Below are positions 18,254-28,758 of a stretch of DNA of 64,000 nt, in pieces; positions within the stretch are counted from its first letter, which is position 1, and each line of letters starts with the position of its first letter. This DNA comes from Cyanobium sp. Cruz-8D1. GTDB lineage: Bacteria; Cyanobacteriota; Cyanobacteriia; PCC-6307; Cyanobiaceae. The stretch spans positions 124,001 to 188,000 of the forward strand of contig NZ_JAGQCD010000002.1 of NCBI RefSeq assembly GCF_024345975.1. Reading direction: 5' to 3'. The notes beneath the pieces were generated by a model. That model did not search any database and was not told where the DNA came from. It saw only the letters and a list, made by a program, of their open reading frames with translations. The translations under genes were made by a program, and so were the position numbers.

Positions 18254-19387
18254 CTAAGCCAATAGCTGCTTGATATAGCCGATTGCTTTGGCTTGCCCGA
18301 TTCGCCAAGTCAGGCAGGCTCCATAGATCAGTCTGGAAAGTCTGGGGAAGGCGTGACTGTGTACCTGTCTGGATAAAATTAGCCTCAGGGGGAATTGCAA
18401 ACGCAAAGATCCATGAAGCCCATGGCCAATCAGTAGCTCAAAGATAGATGGCTTAATGCGTTGAATATATTCAACGAAAATCCAGTCCCAGCCCGGAGAA
18501 AGCATTCGATGCTGGCATTTCCGAAGGCGTTGTTCCGGCTGATAGTCGCTGATCATGCTATCGACTTGACAGAACTCACTGATATGGCGACTGGCTCTTG
18601 CCTTGTCTCTAGATAGTGCTCGCGTAGTTGTTGAGTGGCTCCGAAACCACGATTGCACATTGGGTATATAGCAAACATGGCCATCGGTATTGGTAAGGTA
18701 ATGAAGCCAGAAAAGCCAGTCTCCAGCGAAAAGAAAATTGCCTAGGATTGGCTGAATGCTCATGCATGTAAGGGCCTGATCACGCCTGAATATTACAGCG
18801 CTGGCGTTGGGTATGACATTGCCTTGGGTGAGAAATCGCCTGCAAAACTGATCGCTAGATATGCTGAAGCTCTTCTTCCATAGCTTGCTGTCAAACGCCT
18901 CCGGCCAATAGAAACTGTCTTCGCTGATGTGAGTTCCATTGGCATCAATCTCTGAAGAGCGGCAGTAAGACAATAAAACCTCTTGACCCATGCATTCTAA
19001 TATAGTGGCTAGAAATGTTGGAGGGCATGAGTCGTCGGATTCTGCTATCCAAATATATCGGCCTCTGGCTTTTTTGATGCCCTTCAGCCATTGACTGCAA
19101 GGAGACCCTGAATTGCGATCATTGGTCATCAGCAGGTGTGGAAAATCAGAGAGCTCGTTGCGGATAATCTCCAGCGAATGATCACTTGAGGCATCATCTA
19201 GAACTATTAGCTCGTAATCCTTGAAGGTCTGGCTGCGGATGGATAAGAAGCGTTCGGGGAGAAAATGGGCATGATTGTAATTGGGTACGATCACGCTAAC
19301 TAGGGGTATTTCTGAAGAAGCCCACACCCCAAGGTTTTCATGAATGTGATGAGACGGAGTCTGCGTGGACGTGTTCATGGGTTTCAT
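18254..19387 (-). CDS. Family 2 glycosyltransferase
   Basis: This 377-residue GT-A enzyme starts its catalytic fold at PLVSVIVPNYNHAHFLPER (about residues 28-46), followed by YELIVLDDASSDHSLEII and the nucleotide-sugar/metal motif WIAESDDSCPPTF (about 112-124). The C-terminal third is basic and aromatic and lacks clear membrane helices. It probably adds a sugar to a cell-surface glycan or lipid-linked intermediate; donor and acceptor are unknown. Codon use is markedly AT-richer than the neighbours, like the methyltransferase at 3664, pointing to horizontal acquisition. It stands alone in a sparse region. ATG 19387 or 19378 could be the start. Confidence 0.85.
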   Translation of the reverse strand: MKPMNTSTQTPSHHIHENLGVWASSEIPLVSVIVPNYNHAHFLPERFLSIRSQTFKDYELIVLDDASSDHSLEIIRNELSDFPHLLMTNDRNSGSPCSQWLKGIKKARGRYIWIAESDDSCPPTFLATILECMGQEVLLSYCRSSEIDANGTHISEDSFYWPEAFDSKLWKKSFSISSDQFCRRFLTQGNVIPNASAVIFRRDQALTCMSIQPILGNFLFAGDWLFWLHYLTNTDGHVCYIPNVQSWFRSHSTTTRALSRDKARASRHISEFCQVDSMISDYQPEQRLRKCQHRMLSPGWDWIFVEYIQRIKPSIFELLIGHGLHGSLRLQFPLRLILSRQVHSHAFPRLSRLIYGACLTWRIGQAKAIGYIKQLLA

Positions 19388-19855
19388 GGCGTGCTTGCCA
19401 GATCTCTAATCGATGTGCAGTCGCAAAAACATTAAGCAACGAACAGCCGCAAAATGCTGAGGGCCGATATCAACGGCAACCATCTGGAGACTTTTGCCTC
19501 TGAAGAGCGTGCGAATGCATGGAAGCCAGCAATTGTGAGCTTCAGATGGCCTGGCCGGAATGATACGGGCGCGTGCCGCCAAGCCCATGTTGATGAACAG
19601 TTAGGCTCCGACGCGGGATTTCCTGACTGTAGGGATGGTCGTTGAAAGCAACAGGAATAGCCTCCCGTTCAAAGTTCCCCTGGCAGAAAGGGCCTCTACC
19701 TCTGTTGGTATTCGCATGGCTTCGTTGTAACATTAAGGACAAGGCGGCCTTCTAAATTTTACCGTTGCGACCCTGATGTCCCTGCTCTGGCTCTCTTCTC
19801 GTGTGATGCTGCCTTCAGCCCCCATCGCCCGATCGCGAGCGGAGGCCATTCGCCA
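19388..19855. other. 468-bp intergenic region upstream of sdhC
   Basis: Short open frames on both strands show no motifs. Base composition changes from AT-rich to GC-rich across the stretch. A candidate promoter for the sdh genes is at 19705-19733; no other element can be supported. Confidence 0.45.
19705..19733 (+). promoter_or_regulatory. Candidate promoter upstream of sdhC
   Basis: TTGGTA (19705-19710) and TAACAT (19728-19733) are separated by 17 bases in an AT-rich pocket, about 120 bases before the proposed TTG start of sdhC. The assignment rests on hexamers and spacing only. Confidence 0.3.
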
Positions 19856-20506
19856 TTGAGCCTGCCTGGATTCTGGATCGCCGTCACCGGTCTGGCCCTC
19901 GTGCTGTTCCTGGCTGTCCACCTGGGTGGCGTGGGGATGGCCCTGGCGGATCCGGCGGTTTTCGAACGCTTCTCCACCTCCCTGCACCAGCAGGCCTGGC
20001 TCCCCTGGCTGGAGGTCGCCCTGCTGGCGGCCGGCCTGGGCCATCCCGTGCTGTCGCTGCACAGGGCCCATCGCAACCGATCGGCCCGGGGCCCGGTCGC
20101 CGGCCCCCTGCGCAGTCGCCGGAAGGGGCCGTGGGAGTCGCTGGCGGCCCTGGCGGCCCGGCTGATCCCCTGGAGTGGATCGCTGCTGCTGATCTTCCTG
20201 GCCGTTCACCTGGCCCAGCTGCGCTGGCACCGGCCGGTGGCCGGCGCGGAACTGGCCGCGGTGCTGGCCGTGTTGCGGGCCCCCTGGAGCCTGGTCCTGT
20301 ACGCGGTGGCCGGGGCCGCGGTTGGTCTGCACCTGCTGCATGGCGTCGAGAGTGCCGTGCGCCGGCTGGGACTGCTGGAGCCCGCCAATGCGGCGGTCCT
20401 GCGGCTGGGTGGGAGGGGCCTGGCCCTGCTCCTGGGGGCGGGCTTCGCACTGCTTCCGCTCGCTCTGGTGCTGCGGCCTGCAGGCCCGCTGCTGGCCGGC
20501 GGATGA
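19856..20506 (+). CDS. sdhC: Succinate dehydrogenase/fumarate reductase cytochrome b subunit
   Basis: This 216-residue protein has five hydrophobic segments (about residues 5-25, 48-66, 103-125, 143-165 and 188-208) with histidines near helix ends that could ligate haem. This is the single-subunit, five-helix membrane anchor of type-B succinate:quinone oxidoreductases (Wolinella/Bacillus type). There is no ATG or GTG in frame after the preceding stop; TTG 19856 with a GGAGG 10 bases upstream is the best start. Its TGA overlaps the ATG of the flavoprotein gene, so the two are translationally coupled. Confidence 0.85.
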   Translation: MSLPGFWIAVTGLALVLFLAVHLGGVGMALADPAVFERFSTSLHQQAWLPWLEVALLAAGLGHPVLSLHRAHRNRSARGPVAGPLRSRRKGPWESLAALAARLIPWSGSLLLIFLAVHLAQLRWHRPVAGAELAAVLAVLRAPWSLVLYAVAGAAVGLHLLHGVESAVRRLGLLEPANAAVLRLGGRGLALLLGAGFALLPLALVLRPAGPLLAGG

Positions 20507-22425
20507 GCACGCCGATGCTGCTGGATCCGCGCCTGCCCGACGGCCCCGTCGCCACCGTCTGGCAGCGGTGCCGGGAGAGCCTGCCGCTGATCAGCCCCAA
20601 CCGCAAGCAGGGGCTGCGGATCCTGGTGGTGGGCAGTGGCCTGGCCGGGGCAGCGGCGGCCGCCAGCCTGGCCGAGCAGGGCTACCGGGTGCAGGTGCTC
20701 ACGTACCACGACAGCCCGCGCCGGGCCCACTCGGTGGCGGCCCAGGGGGGAATCAATGCCGCCCGCAACTACGCCAACGACGGTGACAGCGTCGAGCGAC
20801 TGTTCCGCGACACAGTGAAGGGCGGTGATTTCCGCGCCCGGGAAGCCGGCTGCCATCGGCTGGCCGAGATCAGCGGCTCGATCATCGACCAGTGCGTGGC
20901 CCAGGGGGTGCCGTTCGCGCGGGAGTACGGCGGCACCCTGGCCAATCGCAGCTTCGGTGGCGCCCTGGTGAGCCGCACCTTCTACGCCCGGGGCCAGACG
21001 GGCCAGCAACTGCTCTATGGCGCCTACCAGGCGATGCTGCGTCAGGTCGCGGCCGGGCGGGTGGAACTGCTCTGCCGCCGGGACATGCTCGACCTGGTCG
21101 TCCATGACGGTGTGGCCCGGGGGGTGGTCTGCCGCCACCAGCTCAGCGGCGCCCTGGAGGTGCTCAGTGCCGATGCGGTGCTGCTGGCCACCGGTGGCTA
21201 TTCGAACGTCTTCTACCTCTCCACCAATGCCCTGAAGTCGAATGCCACCGCGATCTGGCAGGCCCATCGGCGTGGGGCCTGTTTCGCCAACCCCTGCTTC
21301 ACCCAGATCCACCCCACCTGCATCCCCAGCGGTGATGCCCACCAGAGCAAGCTCACCTTGATGAGCGAGAGCCTGCGCAACGACGGTCGGATCTGGCTGC
21401 CGCTGCGGCCGGGCGACGACCGGCCGCCGGCGGCGATCCCGGAAGCGGAGCGGGATTACTTCCTCGAGCGGCAGTACCCCAGCTACGGCAATCTGGTGCC
21501 GCGGGATCTGGCCTCACGGCGGGCCCGGGAGCTCTGTCTGGAGGGCCGGGGGGTTGGCCCCGGGGGCCGCTCCGTCTATCTCGACCTGGCCCAAGCCATC
21601 GCCCGGGATGGCACAACGGCGATCGAGACGCGCTACGGAAACCTGCTGGAGATGTACGAGCGAATCACCGGCGAGGACCCCAGAACCACCCCGATGCGGA
21701 TCTATCCCGCCCCCCATTACACGATGGGCGGGCTGTGGGTCGACTACCACCTGATGAGCACGGTGCCGGGTCTCTTCGTGCTCGGAGAGGCCAACTTCTC
21801 TGAGCACGGCGCCAACCGGTTGGGGGCCAGTGCCCTGATGCAGGCGCTGGCCGACGGCTACTTCATCGCCCCGGCCACGGTGACCGGCTGGTTGGCTGGA
21901 AACGCTGCGGAAGCTCTGCCCGCTGAGCACCCGGCCTGTCGCGAGGCGCTGGCAGCGGTGGAGGCACGCATCGCAGCCCTGCGCCGCACGGGCGGCTCCC
22001 AGCCCGTGGATGTCTTCCACCGGAGGCTCGGCCACTTGATGATCGACGCCTGCGGCATCAGCCGCCAAGCCGATCGCCTGGCGGCGGCGCTTGGCGAGCT
22101 GGAGACGCTACGGCTCGGCTTCCTGGCGGAGGTCTGCATCCCAGGCGATGACGGCGTTCTTGACGCTGAACTGGCCAAGGCCCTGCGGCTGGAGGACTTC
22201 TTCGGACTGGCGGATCTGATGCTGCGGGATGCCTTGGCGCGGCAGGAATCCTGCGGCGCCCATTTCCGCGAGGACCATCAGACTGCGTCCGGTGAAGCCC
22301 TGCGGGATGACGAACGCTTCGCCCACATCGCGGCCTGGGAGCACCGGCCTGGAGCCACGCCCGTGCGCCACAGCGAGCCGCTGGTGTTCCAAACCGTTAC
22401 GCCGGGACCGCGCAGCTACGGTTGA
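20503..22425 (+). CDS. sdhA: Succinate dehydrogenase/fumarate reductase flavoprotein subunit
   Basis: This 640-residue subunit carries covalent FAD and the dicarboxylate site. The Rossmann FAD motif is [19 protein letters not shown] (about residues 41-59), the flavinylation region is [15 protein letters not shown] (His about 74), and the active-site segments are [13 protein letters not shown]-like [30 protein letters not shown] and [11 protein letters not shown], with [16 protein letters not shown] near the end. It starts at ATG 20503 by a four-base overlap with sdhC. The iron-sulfur subunit is not adjacent; it lies 1.9 kb downstream beyond an antisense GGDEF-EAL gene, with which this gene shares a 29-bp tail-to-tail overlap. 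The enzyme links the TCA cycle to the plastoquinone pool. Confidence 0.94.
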   Translation: MSTPMLLDPRLPDGPVATVWQRCRESLPLISPNRKQGLRILVVGSGLAGAAAAASLAEQGYRVQVLTYHDSPRRAHSVAAQGGINAARNYANDGDSVERLFRDTVKGGDFRAREAGCHRLAEISGSIIDQCVAQGVPFAREYGGTLANRSFGGALVSRTFYARGQTGQQLLYGAYQAMLRQVAAGRVELLCRRDMLDLVVHDGVARGVVCRHQLSGALEVLSADAVLLATGGYSNVFYLSTNALKSNATAIWQAHRRGACFANPCFTQIHPTCIPSGDAHQSKLTLMSESLRNDGRIWLPLRPGDDRPPAAIPEAERDYFLERQYPSYGNLVPRDLASRRARELCLEGRGVGPGGRSVYLDLAQAIARDGTTAIETRYGNLLEMYERITGEDPRTTPMRIYPAPHYTMGGLWVDYHLMSTVPGLFVLGEANFSEHGANRLGASALMQALADGYFIAPATVTGWLAGNAAEALPAEHPACREALAAVEARIAALRRTGGSQPVDVFHRRLGHLMIDACGISRQADRLAAALGELETLRLGFLAEVCIPGDDGVLDAELAKALRLEDFFGLADLMLRDALARQESCGAHFREDHQTASGEALRDDERFAHIAAWEHRPGATPVRHSEPLVFQTVTPGPRSYG

Positions 22426-24160
22426 TTGGCTCCGGACGGCCGAAGAGATAGCCCTGACCCCGGGCGCAGCCCATGGCGAGCAGGCCTGCATGCTGCTCGG
22501 CGGTCTCGATGCCTTCGGCGATCAGGCCCAGACCCAGGTCGCGGGAGAGGCGAATCATCGCCTTGAGCACCACGGCCTTTCGGTGATCGTGGAGAAAATC
22601 AGAGATGAAACTTCGATCCACCTTGATCGTGTCAATCGGTAGTCGCGCCAGCCAGGACATGCTCGAGTAGCCCGTACCGAAGTCATCGAGATGCACCTTG
22701 ACGCCGGCTTCCCTTAAGCGACGCAGCTCAGACGTGGCCAGGTCGGGATGTTCGATCAGGATGCTTTCGGTCACCTCGATCACCGTCCAGGAGGGATCCA
22801 CACCGGAGCGTTCCGCCTGGCTGAGGAAGAAGTCGCTGAGGCCGTTTTCCTTCAGCTGCAGGGGACTGACGTTGATCGCCATGGTGACGTCCGAACCCTC
22901 GGCACGGAGTTGGCAAAGCCGCTTGAGAGCCTGGCCGATCACCCAGCGGCCGATCGGCAGGATCAGGGCCGTGCGTTCGGCGAGCGGGATGAATTCCGAC
23001 GGGGTGGCAATCGGCGCGGCGACGGCACCGAGGCGCAGTAAGGCCTCCATCCCCACCACCACGCGGTTGCCCAGCTCCACGATCGGCTGATAGGCCAGGA
23101 ACATGGCCTCGTGCAGGAGGGCCACCTCCAGCTGATGACGCAGGTGGATGTTCTTTCTGACCTTTTTGTCGATGGAGGAATGGTAGAAAGAGATGTGCTG
23201 ATCGCTGTTGGTCTTGGCTTCATACATGGCAAGATCCGCCCGCCGGATCAATTCATTGACGCTGATCTCGGGATCGTCCGAGATGGTGATGCCGATGCTC
23301 ATCGATGGGCGGATCGTATGATCTTCTGCCGACCAGGTCTGGCCGACAGCGTCATTGAGGCGCATCGCCAGTTGCAGGGCATCGCCCTCATCAAAAAGGC
23401 CCATCGTGAGAACCACGAATTCGTCGCCACCGAGGCGCGACAGGATGTCTCCAAAACGCAGGGATCGCTGCAGTCGGCGGCCGATCTCGACCAGCAGGTC
23501 GTCGCCGATCTGATGCCCATGCAGATCGTTGATCTCCTTGAAGGAGTTGAGATCGCAGAACAGGATGCTGATCCGGCCGCCATTCTCCCGCTGGGTCTTC
23601 AGGGCCGCACGGATGCTGACGTGCAGGGCGCGGCGATTGGGCAGGCCGGTGACCGGGCACTCCATCACTTTGGTGGCCAGGGCGAGGCGTTCCTGCTCGA
23701 GCGCCCGGTTCAGATTCTCGGTCTGCTGGCGGCGCCGCTCGATCCGTTCGGCCTCGACCCGCAGCTGCTCATAGGAGAGCAGGGCGCTGACGTCGCGGAA
23801 GCAGAAGATCAGGGGGCGGAGCCGCTCACTGCGGATGGGCTTCCACTCGATCTCGAGGGCGCGCAGCTCGTTGCGATGCAGGACCTTGGTGAACGGCCCT
23901 CCCTGGTCGTTGCCGGCCAGCACCTGCTCCGGGTTCAGCAGGGAGGCACCGTCACAGTCGCGGGGAAGCTGGTCGTAGATCGATTCGCCCAGCAGAGACG
24001 GAGGGGTACGCGCCACCAGCTCCCCATAACTGGCATTGCACCAGAGCACCCGCCCCTCGCCGCTGGTGATCACCAGGGCGTCGCTGATCGTGCCCAGGGC
24101 CGCCTCCAGCCTCCCCAGCGACCGACGCAGTTTCATCACCAGCTTGCGTTGATCGTTCAC
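22397..24160 (-). CDS. PAS-GGDEF-EAL cyclic-di-GMP turnover protein
   Basis: This 587-residue cytosolic protein has an N-terminal PAS-like sensor (about residues 15-130), a coiled-coil linker ([20 protein letters not shown]), a GGDEF domain (about 165-320) and an EAL domain (about 335-580). The GGDEF active-site motif is intact in [10 protein letters not shown], and an RxxD inhibitory site (RFGD) sits five residues upstream. The EAL domain has [20 protein letters not shown] and AEGIETAEQ, so both synthesis and hydrolysis of c-di-GMP look possible. It lies antisense between sdhA and sdhB. Confidence 0.92.
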   Translation of the reverse strand: MNDQRKLVMKLRRSLGRLEAALGTISDALVITSGEGRVLWCNASYGELVARTPPSLLGESIYDQLPRDCDGASLLNPEQVLAGNDQGGPFTKVLHRNELRALEIEWKPIRSERLRPLIFCFRDVSALLSYEQLRVEAERIERRRQQTENLNRALEQERLALATKVMECPVTGLPNRRALHVSIRAALKTQRENGGRISILFCDLNSFKEINDLHGHQIGDDLLVEIGRRLQRSLRFGDILSRLGGDEFVVLTMGLFDEGDALQLAMRLNDAVGQTWSAEDHTIRPSMSIGITISDDPEISVNELIRRADLAMYEAKTNSDQHISFYHSSIDKKVRKNIHLRHQLEVALLHEAMFLAYQPIVELGNRVVVGMEALLRLGAVAAPIATPSEFIPLAERTALILPIGRWVIGQALKRLCQLRAEGSDVTMAINVSPLQLKENGLSDFFLSQAERSGVDPSWTVIEVTESILIEHPDLATSELRRLREAGVKVHLDDFGTGYSSMSWLARLPIDTIKVDRSFISDFLHDHRKAVVLKAMIRLSRDLGLGLIAEGIETAEQHAGLLAMGCARGQGYLFGRPEPINRSCAVPA

Positions 24161-24368
24161 GCGGCGGCAGGAACCCGGTCGGGCATAGGGCTGGCTAATG
24201 AATGCTGAAAATTAGATGAAAATTGCATCTTTCTCCTCGCCTGCGGGGGGCCTGCTGCGGGGATGACGCGGAACGACAACATCAACGCCCCTTGGGCGGC
24301 AGAATCAATGCAGGCCCTGGGGCTTTCCTGGTCCCGCCACCGGCAACGCCCCTGCCAAGCCTGTTTTG

Positions 24369-25112
24369 ATGACCACCATTTCCCTCACCCTGAGGATCTG
24401 GCGCCAGGCCGGTTCCGGCGAGCCCGGTGGCTTTGAGGTTCATCGGCTGGACGCGGTCTCCACCGACCTCTCCCTGTTGGAGGCCCTCGACCTGCTGAAC
24501 GAACGGCTGATCGCTGCCGGGGAGCGCCCTGTGGGTTTCGAGCATGACTGCCGCGAGGGCATCTGTGGGTCCTGCGGCTTTCTCGTCAATGGCCAGGCCC
24601 AGGGGCCCCAGCGGGCCACCAGCGTCTGCCAGCTGTACCTGCGTCAGTTCCGCGATGGCGCGGTGCTGACGCTGGAACCCTTCCGCGCCCGGGCCTTTCC
24701 CGTCTTGCAGGATCTGGCCGTGGATCGCTCCGCCTTCGACCGGATCATCGCTGCAGGCGGGTATTGCTCGATCAACACCGGCAGTGCGCCGGAAGCGAAC
24801 ACCCTGCTGGTCGGCCGCGAGCAGGCGGCCATGGCCTTCGACGCGGCCACCTGCATCGGCTGCGGCGCCTGTGTGGCCAGCTGCCGCAACGCCTCAGCCA
24901 GCCTCTTTGTGGCGGCCAAGCTGGCACATCTGGGCCAGTTGCCCCAGGGCCAGCCGGAGCGGCAGCATCGGGCCCGGGCGTTGCAGGCGCAGATGGTCAG
25001 CGAAGGCTTCGGCAGCTGCAGCAGCCACCTGGAATGTGAGGCCGCCTGCCCCCAGCAGATCTCCGCCGACTGGATCAGCTGGATGCACCGCGAATCCTGG
25101 CGGCGACCCTGA
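24369..25112 (+). CDS. sdhB: Succinate dehydrogenase/fumarate reductase iron-sulfur subunit
   Basis: This 247-residue subunit has a plant-type ferredoxin domain with the [2Fe-2S] ligands in DCREGICGSCGFLVNG and a following Cys (about residues 59-82). A bacterial ferredoxin domain follows with CIGCGACVASCRN (about 162-173) and CSSHLECEAACP (about 217-228) for the [4Fe-4S] and [3Fe-4S] clusters. It would pass electrons from SdhA to the membrane anchor. It starts at ATG 24369 and is separated from sdhCA by the antisense GGDEF-EAL gene, so it needs its own promoter. It converges on ackA with only four bases between the stops. Confidence 0.93.
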   Translation: MTTISLTLRIWRQAGSGEPGGFEVHRLDAVSTDLSLLEALDLLNERLIAAGERPVGFEHDCREGICGSCGFLVNGQAQGPQRATSVCQLYLRQFRDGAVLTLEPFRARAFPVLQDLAVDRSAFDRIIAAGGYCSINTGSAPEANTLLVGREQAAMAFDAATCIGCGACVASCRNASASLFVAAKLAHLGQLPQGQPERQHRARALQAQMVSEGFGSCSSHLECEAACPQQISADWISWMHRESWRRP

Positions 25113-25116
25113 GGCC

Positions 25117-26202
25117 TCAGGCGCCCGCAGCGCCGCAGTGACGGGCGATCACCCCCTCCTCATCGGCGGGGACCTGCAGCAGTTCGAACGGCCCCAGCCA
25201 GGCGAGCTCCGCCTCCAACTCCTGCTTCAAAGCGCCATCGTGCTCGCCGATGCCGCCGGTGAGGGCCACCACATCGACCCCTCCCAGCGAGGCGGCCATG
25301 GCCCCGATGCCCTGCAGCAGCTGGTGGCGGAACACCGCGATCGCCAGCTGGGCACCCCCGTGGCCATCGGCGGCGGCCAGGCGCAGGTCCTTCATGCTCG
25401 GACTCAGCTCTGAAAGGCCCAGCAGCCCGCTCTCCTGCTGCAGGTCGTGGGCGAGCTCCTCGACCGTGGCCCCCCGGCGCAGCTGGTGCAGCAACAGCCC
25501 TGGATCCACCGAACCGCTGCGGGTGGCCATCACCAGACCCTCGAGGGGGGTGTAGCCCATCGTGGTGGCGATGCTGCGCCCCCCGCGGATGGCGCAGAGG
25601 GAGCAGCCGGCGCCGAGGTGGCAGCTGATCAGCCGCAGCCCGTCGCGATCGGCGGCCTCGGTGCGGTGCTGGGCCACGCTTTCGGCCACGTGCTGGTGGT
25701 TGAGGCCGTGGAAGCCGAAGCGCCGCAAACCCTCGGCGCGCCAGCGGGCTGGGATCGCATAGGTGCGGGCTTCCGGCGGCAGGGTGTTGTGGAAGGCTGT
25801 GTCGAAGCAGGCCCACTGCTCGATCGCTGGCTTCCAGCCGCTCAGCCAGCGCATCACCCGCAGGGCCGGCCCGTTGTGCAACGGAGCCAGGGGCACCAGC
25901 TCCTCCAGCACGTCGAGCACCTCCGCGTCGAGGCGGACGGGGGCCGTGAAGCGCTCGCCGCCATGGACCACGCGGTGGCCGGCGCGGATCAGCCCCTCTC
26001 CCCAGGTCGCCAGCGCCTCGGGTAGCCAGGCGTCCAGCACCGCCTCGGTGTCTTCGGCGGCGGCAAGGCTCCAGCTGCGCTGGTCGCTCCAGAGGCGGGT
26101 CCCCGTGCGCCCGTGCACGGAGACCTTGAGGCTGGAGCTGCCGGCGTTCAGCACCAGCACCTCGCCCACGCCGGGCGCTGTCGCCGTGGCCGATGCCGTC
26201 AT
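25117..26202 (-). CDS. ackA: Acetate kinase
   Basis: This 361-residue ASKHA-fold kinase interconverts acetyl-phosphate + ADP with acetate + ATP. Family signatures are VLVLNAGSSSLKVSV at the N-terminus, AGHRVVHGGERF, FDTAFHNTLPPEA, RFGFHGLNHQHV, CHLGAGCSLCAIRGG and VALTGGIGEHDGALKQE near the end. It is about 40 residues shorter than E. coli AckA, with gaps in loops, not in motifs. It overlaps the phosphoketolase stop by four bases, so acetyl-phosphate made by Xfp would be turned into acetate and ATP by the next enzyme of the same transcript. Confidence 0.95.
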   Translation of the reverse strand: MTASATATAPGVGEVLVLNAGSSSLKVSVHGRTGTRLWSDQRSWSLAAAEDTEAVLDAWLPEALATWGEGLIRAGHRVVHGGERFTAPVRLDAEVLDVLEELVPLAPLHNGPALRVMRWLSGWKPAIEQWACFDTAFHNTLPPEARTYAIPARWRAEGLRRFGFHGLNHQHVAESVAQHRTEAADRDGLRLISCHLGAGCSLCAIRGGRSIATTMGYTPLEGLVMATRSGSVDPGLLLHQLRRGATVEELAHDLQQESGLLGLSELSPSMKDLRLAAADGHGGAQLAIAVFRHQLLQGIGAMAASLGGVDVVALTGGIGEHDGALKQELEAELAWLGPFELLQVPADEEGVIARHCGAAGA

Positions 26203-28640
26203 CCGTGGTCGGCGCTCGGCGGCGTCCAGCGCCAGTCGGTCACTTCGGGGGCATCCTTGCCGTGGGCATGGGCATAGGCGCGGTGGGACAGGATCGCGTC
26301 CTGCATCCGTTCCTTGACGTGGGCGGCGCGGGAGCGCAGGAAGGGCACCCGGTTGACCACGTCGATGACAAGATTGAAGCGGTCGATCTGGTTGTTCATC
26401 GCCAGTTCCAGGGGCGTGTTGATGTTGCCCTTCTCCTTGTAGCCCCGCACGTGAATGTTGGCGTGGTTGGTGCGGCGGTAGGTGAGCCGGTGGATCAGCC
26501 AGGGATAGCCGTGGAAGTTGAAGATCACCGGCCGGTCGGTGGTGAACAGGGTGTCGAAGTCCCGGTCGCTGAGGCCGTGGGGATGTTCGTTCGGTTCGGT
26601 GAGGGCGAACAGCTTGACCACGTTGATCACCCGGATGCGCAGGCTGGGGATCTCGCGGTGCAGGATCTCCACCGCCGCCAGCGTTTCTTTGGTGGGGATG
26701 TCGCCAGCGCAGGCCATCACCACATCCGGTTCACTCGGTTCGGCCGCGTGGTCGTCATTGCTGGCCCAGCCGACGATGCTGACCCCCTTGGCCACATGGC
26801 GCCGGGCCTGTTCCAGGGTGAAGTACTGCAGGTGCTTCTGCTTGTCGGAGACGATGATGTTGCAGACATTGGTTTCCTGCAGGGCCTCCTCCGCCACCGC
26901 CAGCAGGCAGTTGGCATCCGCCGGCAGGTACACCCGCACCACGTCACCGCTCTTGTTGCCCGCCAGGTCGATGAAGCCGGGATCCTGGTGGGTGAAGCCG
27001 TTGTGGTCCTGACGCCACACCGTGGAGGAGATCAGACAGTTCCAGGGGCCGATCGGGGCCCGCCAGGTGGCATGCAGCAGGCAGGATTCCAGCCATTTGG
27101 CGTGCTGGTTGAACATCGAGGCGATCACATGGGCGAAGGCCTCGTAGGTGTGGAAGAAGCCATAGCGCCCGGTGAGCAGGTAGCCCTCCATCATCCCCAC
27201 CAGGGTGTGCTCGCTGAGCATCTCCACCACCCGACCGCTGCGGGCCAGTTCACTGCCGTTGAGGTCTTCAGGAAGAAACTCCTCCATCCACACCTTCTTG
27301 CTGACTTCGTAGATGGCCTGCAGACGGTTGGAGGCGGTCTCATCGGGGCCGAACACCCGCATGGAGTTGGGATTCGCCTGGATGATGTCGCGCAGCAGCT
27401 CGCCCAGCGGGTAGGTGTTCTCCTCCTCCGTGGCCCCCGGCGCCACCACCTGCACCGCGTAGTCCTCCAGGGAGGGGAACTGCAGCTTGCGGCGCAGCAG
27501 GCCGCCGTTGGCGTGGGGGTTGGAGCCCATCCGCCGGTTCCCCTGCGGTGAGAGCGCCTGCAGTTCGGGCCGCAGCGTGCCGTTCGCGTCGAACAGCTCC
27601 TCGGGCCGGTAGCTCCTGAGCCACTGCTCCAGCAGCTGCAGCTGTTCGGGATCGGTGTTCGGTGCGGCCAGGGGCACCTGGTGGGCCCGCCAGAAGCCCT
27701 CCAGCTTCTTGCCGTGCAGGGAGGTCGGGCCGGTCCAGCCCTTGGGCGAGCGCAGCACGATCATCGGCCAGGCGGGGCGGACCGCCTCGCCGCTGGCGCG
27801 GGCCTCGGCGCGGATCTGCAGGATGCGCCCGATCGCCTGGTCCATGGCGGCGGCCATGGCCCGGTGCATGGCCATCGGCTCGTGGCCTTCGACGAAGATC
27901 GGCTCCCAGCCGTAGCCGCGCATCAGGTTGGCCAGCTCCTCGTGGGGGATGCGGGCCAGCAGGGTGGGGTTGGCGATCTTGTAGCCGTTGAGGTGCAGCA
28001 CCGGCAGCACCGCACCGTCGCCGATCGGGTTGAGGAACTTGTTGATGTGCCAGGAGGTGGCCAGGGGGCCGGTCTCGGCCTCGCCATCGCCCACGCAGGC
28101 CAGGGCGATCAGGTTGGGGTTGTCGAACACCGCCCCGCAGGCGTGTGAGAGCACGTAGCCGAGCTCGCCCCCCTCATGGATCGAGCCGGGGGTTTCCGGG
28201 GTGCAGTGGCTGCCGATGTGGCCCGGGAAGGAAAACTGCTTGAAGAAGCGCCGCAGCCCTTCGGCGTCCTGGCTCTTGTCGGGGTAGACCTCGCTGTAGC
28301 TGCCGTCGAGGTAGGTGGGGCCGAGCACCCCGGGGGCACCGTGTCCCGGCCCCGACAGGTAGATCATGTCCAGGTCGTGGCGGCGGATCACCCGGTTGGC
28401 ATGGGCCCAGAGGAAGGCCTGACCGGGGGAGGAGCCCCAGTGGCCCAGCAGCCGCGCCTTGACGTGCTCATGACGCAGCGGTTCGGCCAGCAGCGGGTTG
28501 GCGCGCAGGTAGATCATCCCCACCGCCAGGTAGTTGGCGGCGCGCCACCAGGCATCGATCAGGGACAGTTCCTGCTCAAATTCCGGTGTCGAGGCCTGGG
28601 CCTCGAAGGGAGCCATCGTCGAGATGGTCATGGCCGTCAC
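26199..28640 (-). CDS. xfp: Phosphoketolase (xylulose-5-P / fructose-6-P)
   Basis: This 813-residue thiamine-diphosphate enzyme cleaves xylulose-5-P or fructose-6-P with phosphate to acetyl-phosphate plus glyceraldehyde-3-P or erythrose-4-P. Typical segments are WWRAANYLAVGMIYL, GHWGSSPGQAFLWAH, YLSGPGHGAPGVL, the ThDP motif VGDGEAETGPLATSWHINKF and SHTLVGMMEGYLLTGRYG-like EHTLVGMMEGYLLTG. YTYEAFAHV-like FHTYEAFAHV and GYKEKGNINTPLELAMNNQ follow in the C-terminal domains. ATG codons at 28640, 28631 and 28616 are all possible starts. It sits between the transketolase-like gene and ackA in one minus-strand operon. Confidence 0.96.
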   Translation of the reverse strand: MTAMTISTMAPFEAQASTPEFEQELSLIDAWWRAANYLAVGMIYLRANPLLAEPLRHEHVKARLLGHWGSSPGQAFLWAHANRVIRRHDLDMIYLSGPGHGAPGVLGPTYLDGSYSEVYPDKSQDAEGLRRFFKQFSFPGHIGSHCTPETPGSIHEGGELGYVLSHACGAVFDNPNLIALACVGDGEAETGPLATSWHINKFLNPIGDGAVLPVLHLNGYKIANPTLLARIPHEELANLMRGYGWEPIFVEGHEPMAMHRAMAAAMDQAIGRILQIRAEARASGEAVRPAWPMIVLRSPKGWTGPTSLHGKKLEGFWRAHQVPLAAPNTDPEQLQLLEQWLRSYRPEELFDANGTLRPELQALSPQGNRRMGSNPHANGGLLRRKLQFPSLEDYAVQVVAPGATEEENTYPLGELLRDIIQANPNSMRVFGPDETASNRLQAIYEVSKKVWMEEFLPEDLNGSELARSGRVVEMLSEHTLVGMMEGYLLTGRYGFFHTYEAFAHVIASMFNQHAKWLESCLLHATWRAPIGPWNCLISSTVWRQDHNGFTHQDPGFIDLAGNKSGDVVRVYLPADANCLLAVAEEALQETNVCNIIVSDKQKHLQYFTLEQARRHVAKGVSIVGWASNDDHAAEPSEPDVVMACAGDIPTKETLAAVEILHREIPSLRIRVINVVKLFALTEPNEHPHGLSDRDFDTLFTTDRPVIFNFHGYPWLIHRLTYRRTNHANIHVRGYKEKGNINTPLELAMNNQIDRFNLVIDVVNRVPFLRSRAAHVKERMQDAILSHRAYAHAHGKDAPEVTDWRWTPPSADHG

Positions 28641-28758
28641 AGGCAGGGGGCTATGGGTTCAACTTTCGCCTGCCCGCGTTAAAAAGCTGGAAATCAATGG
28701 CCCTGCTTTGGGGGGGTCAGGAATCCGACATCCAGCGTCCTGAATCATGGGCGTGCGT

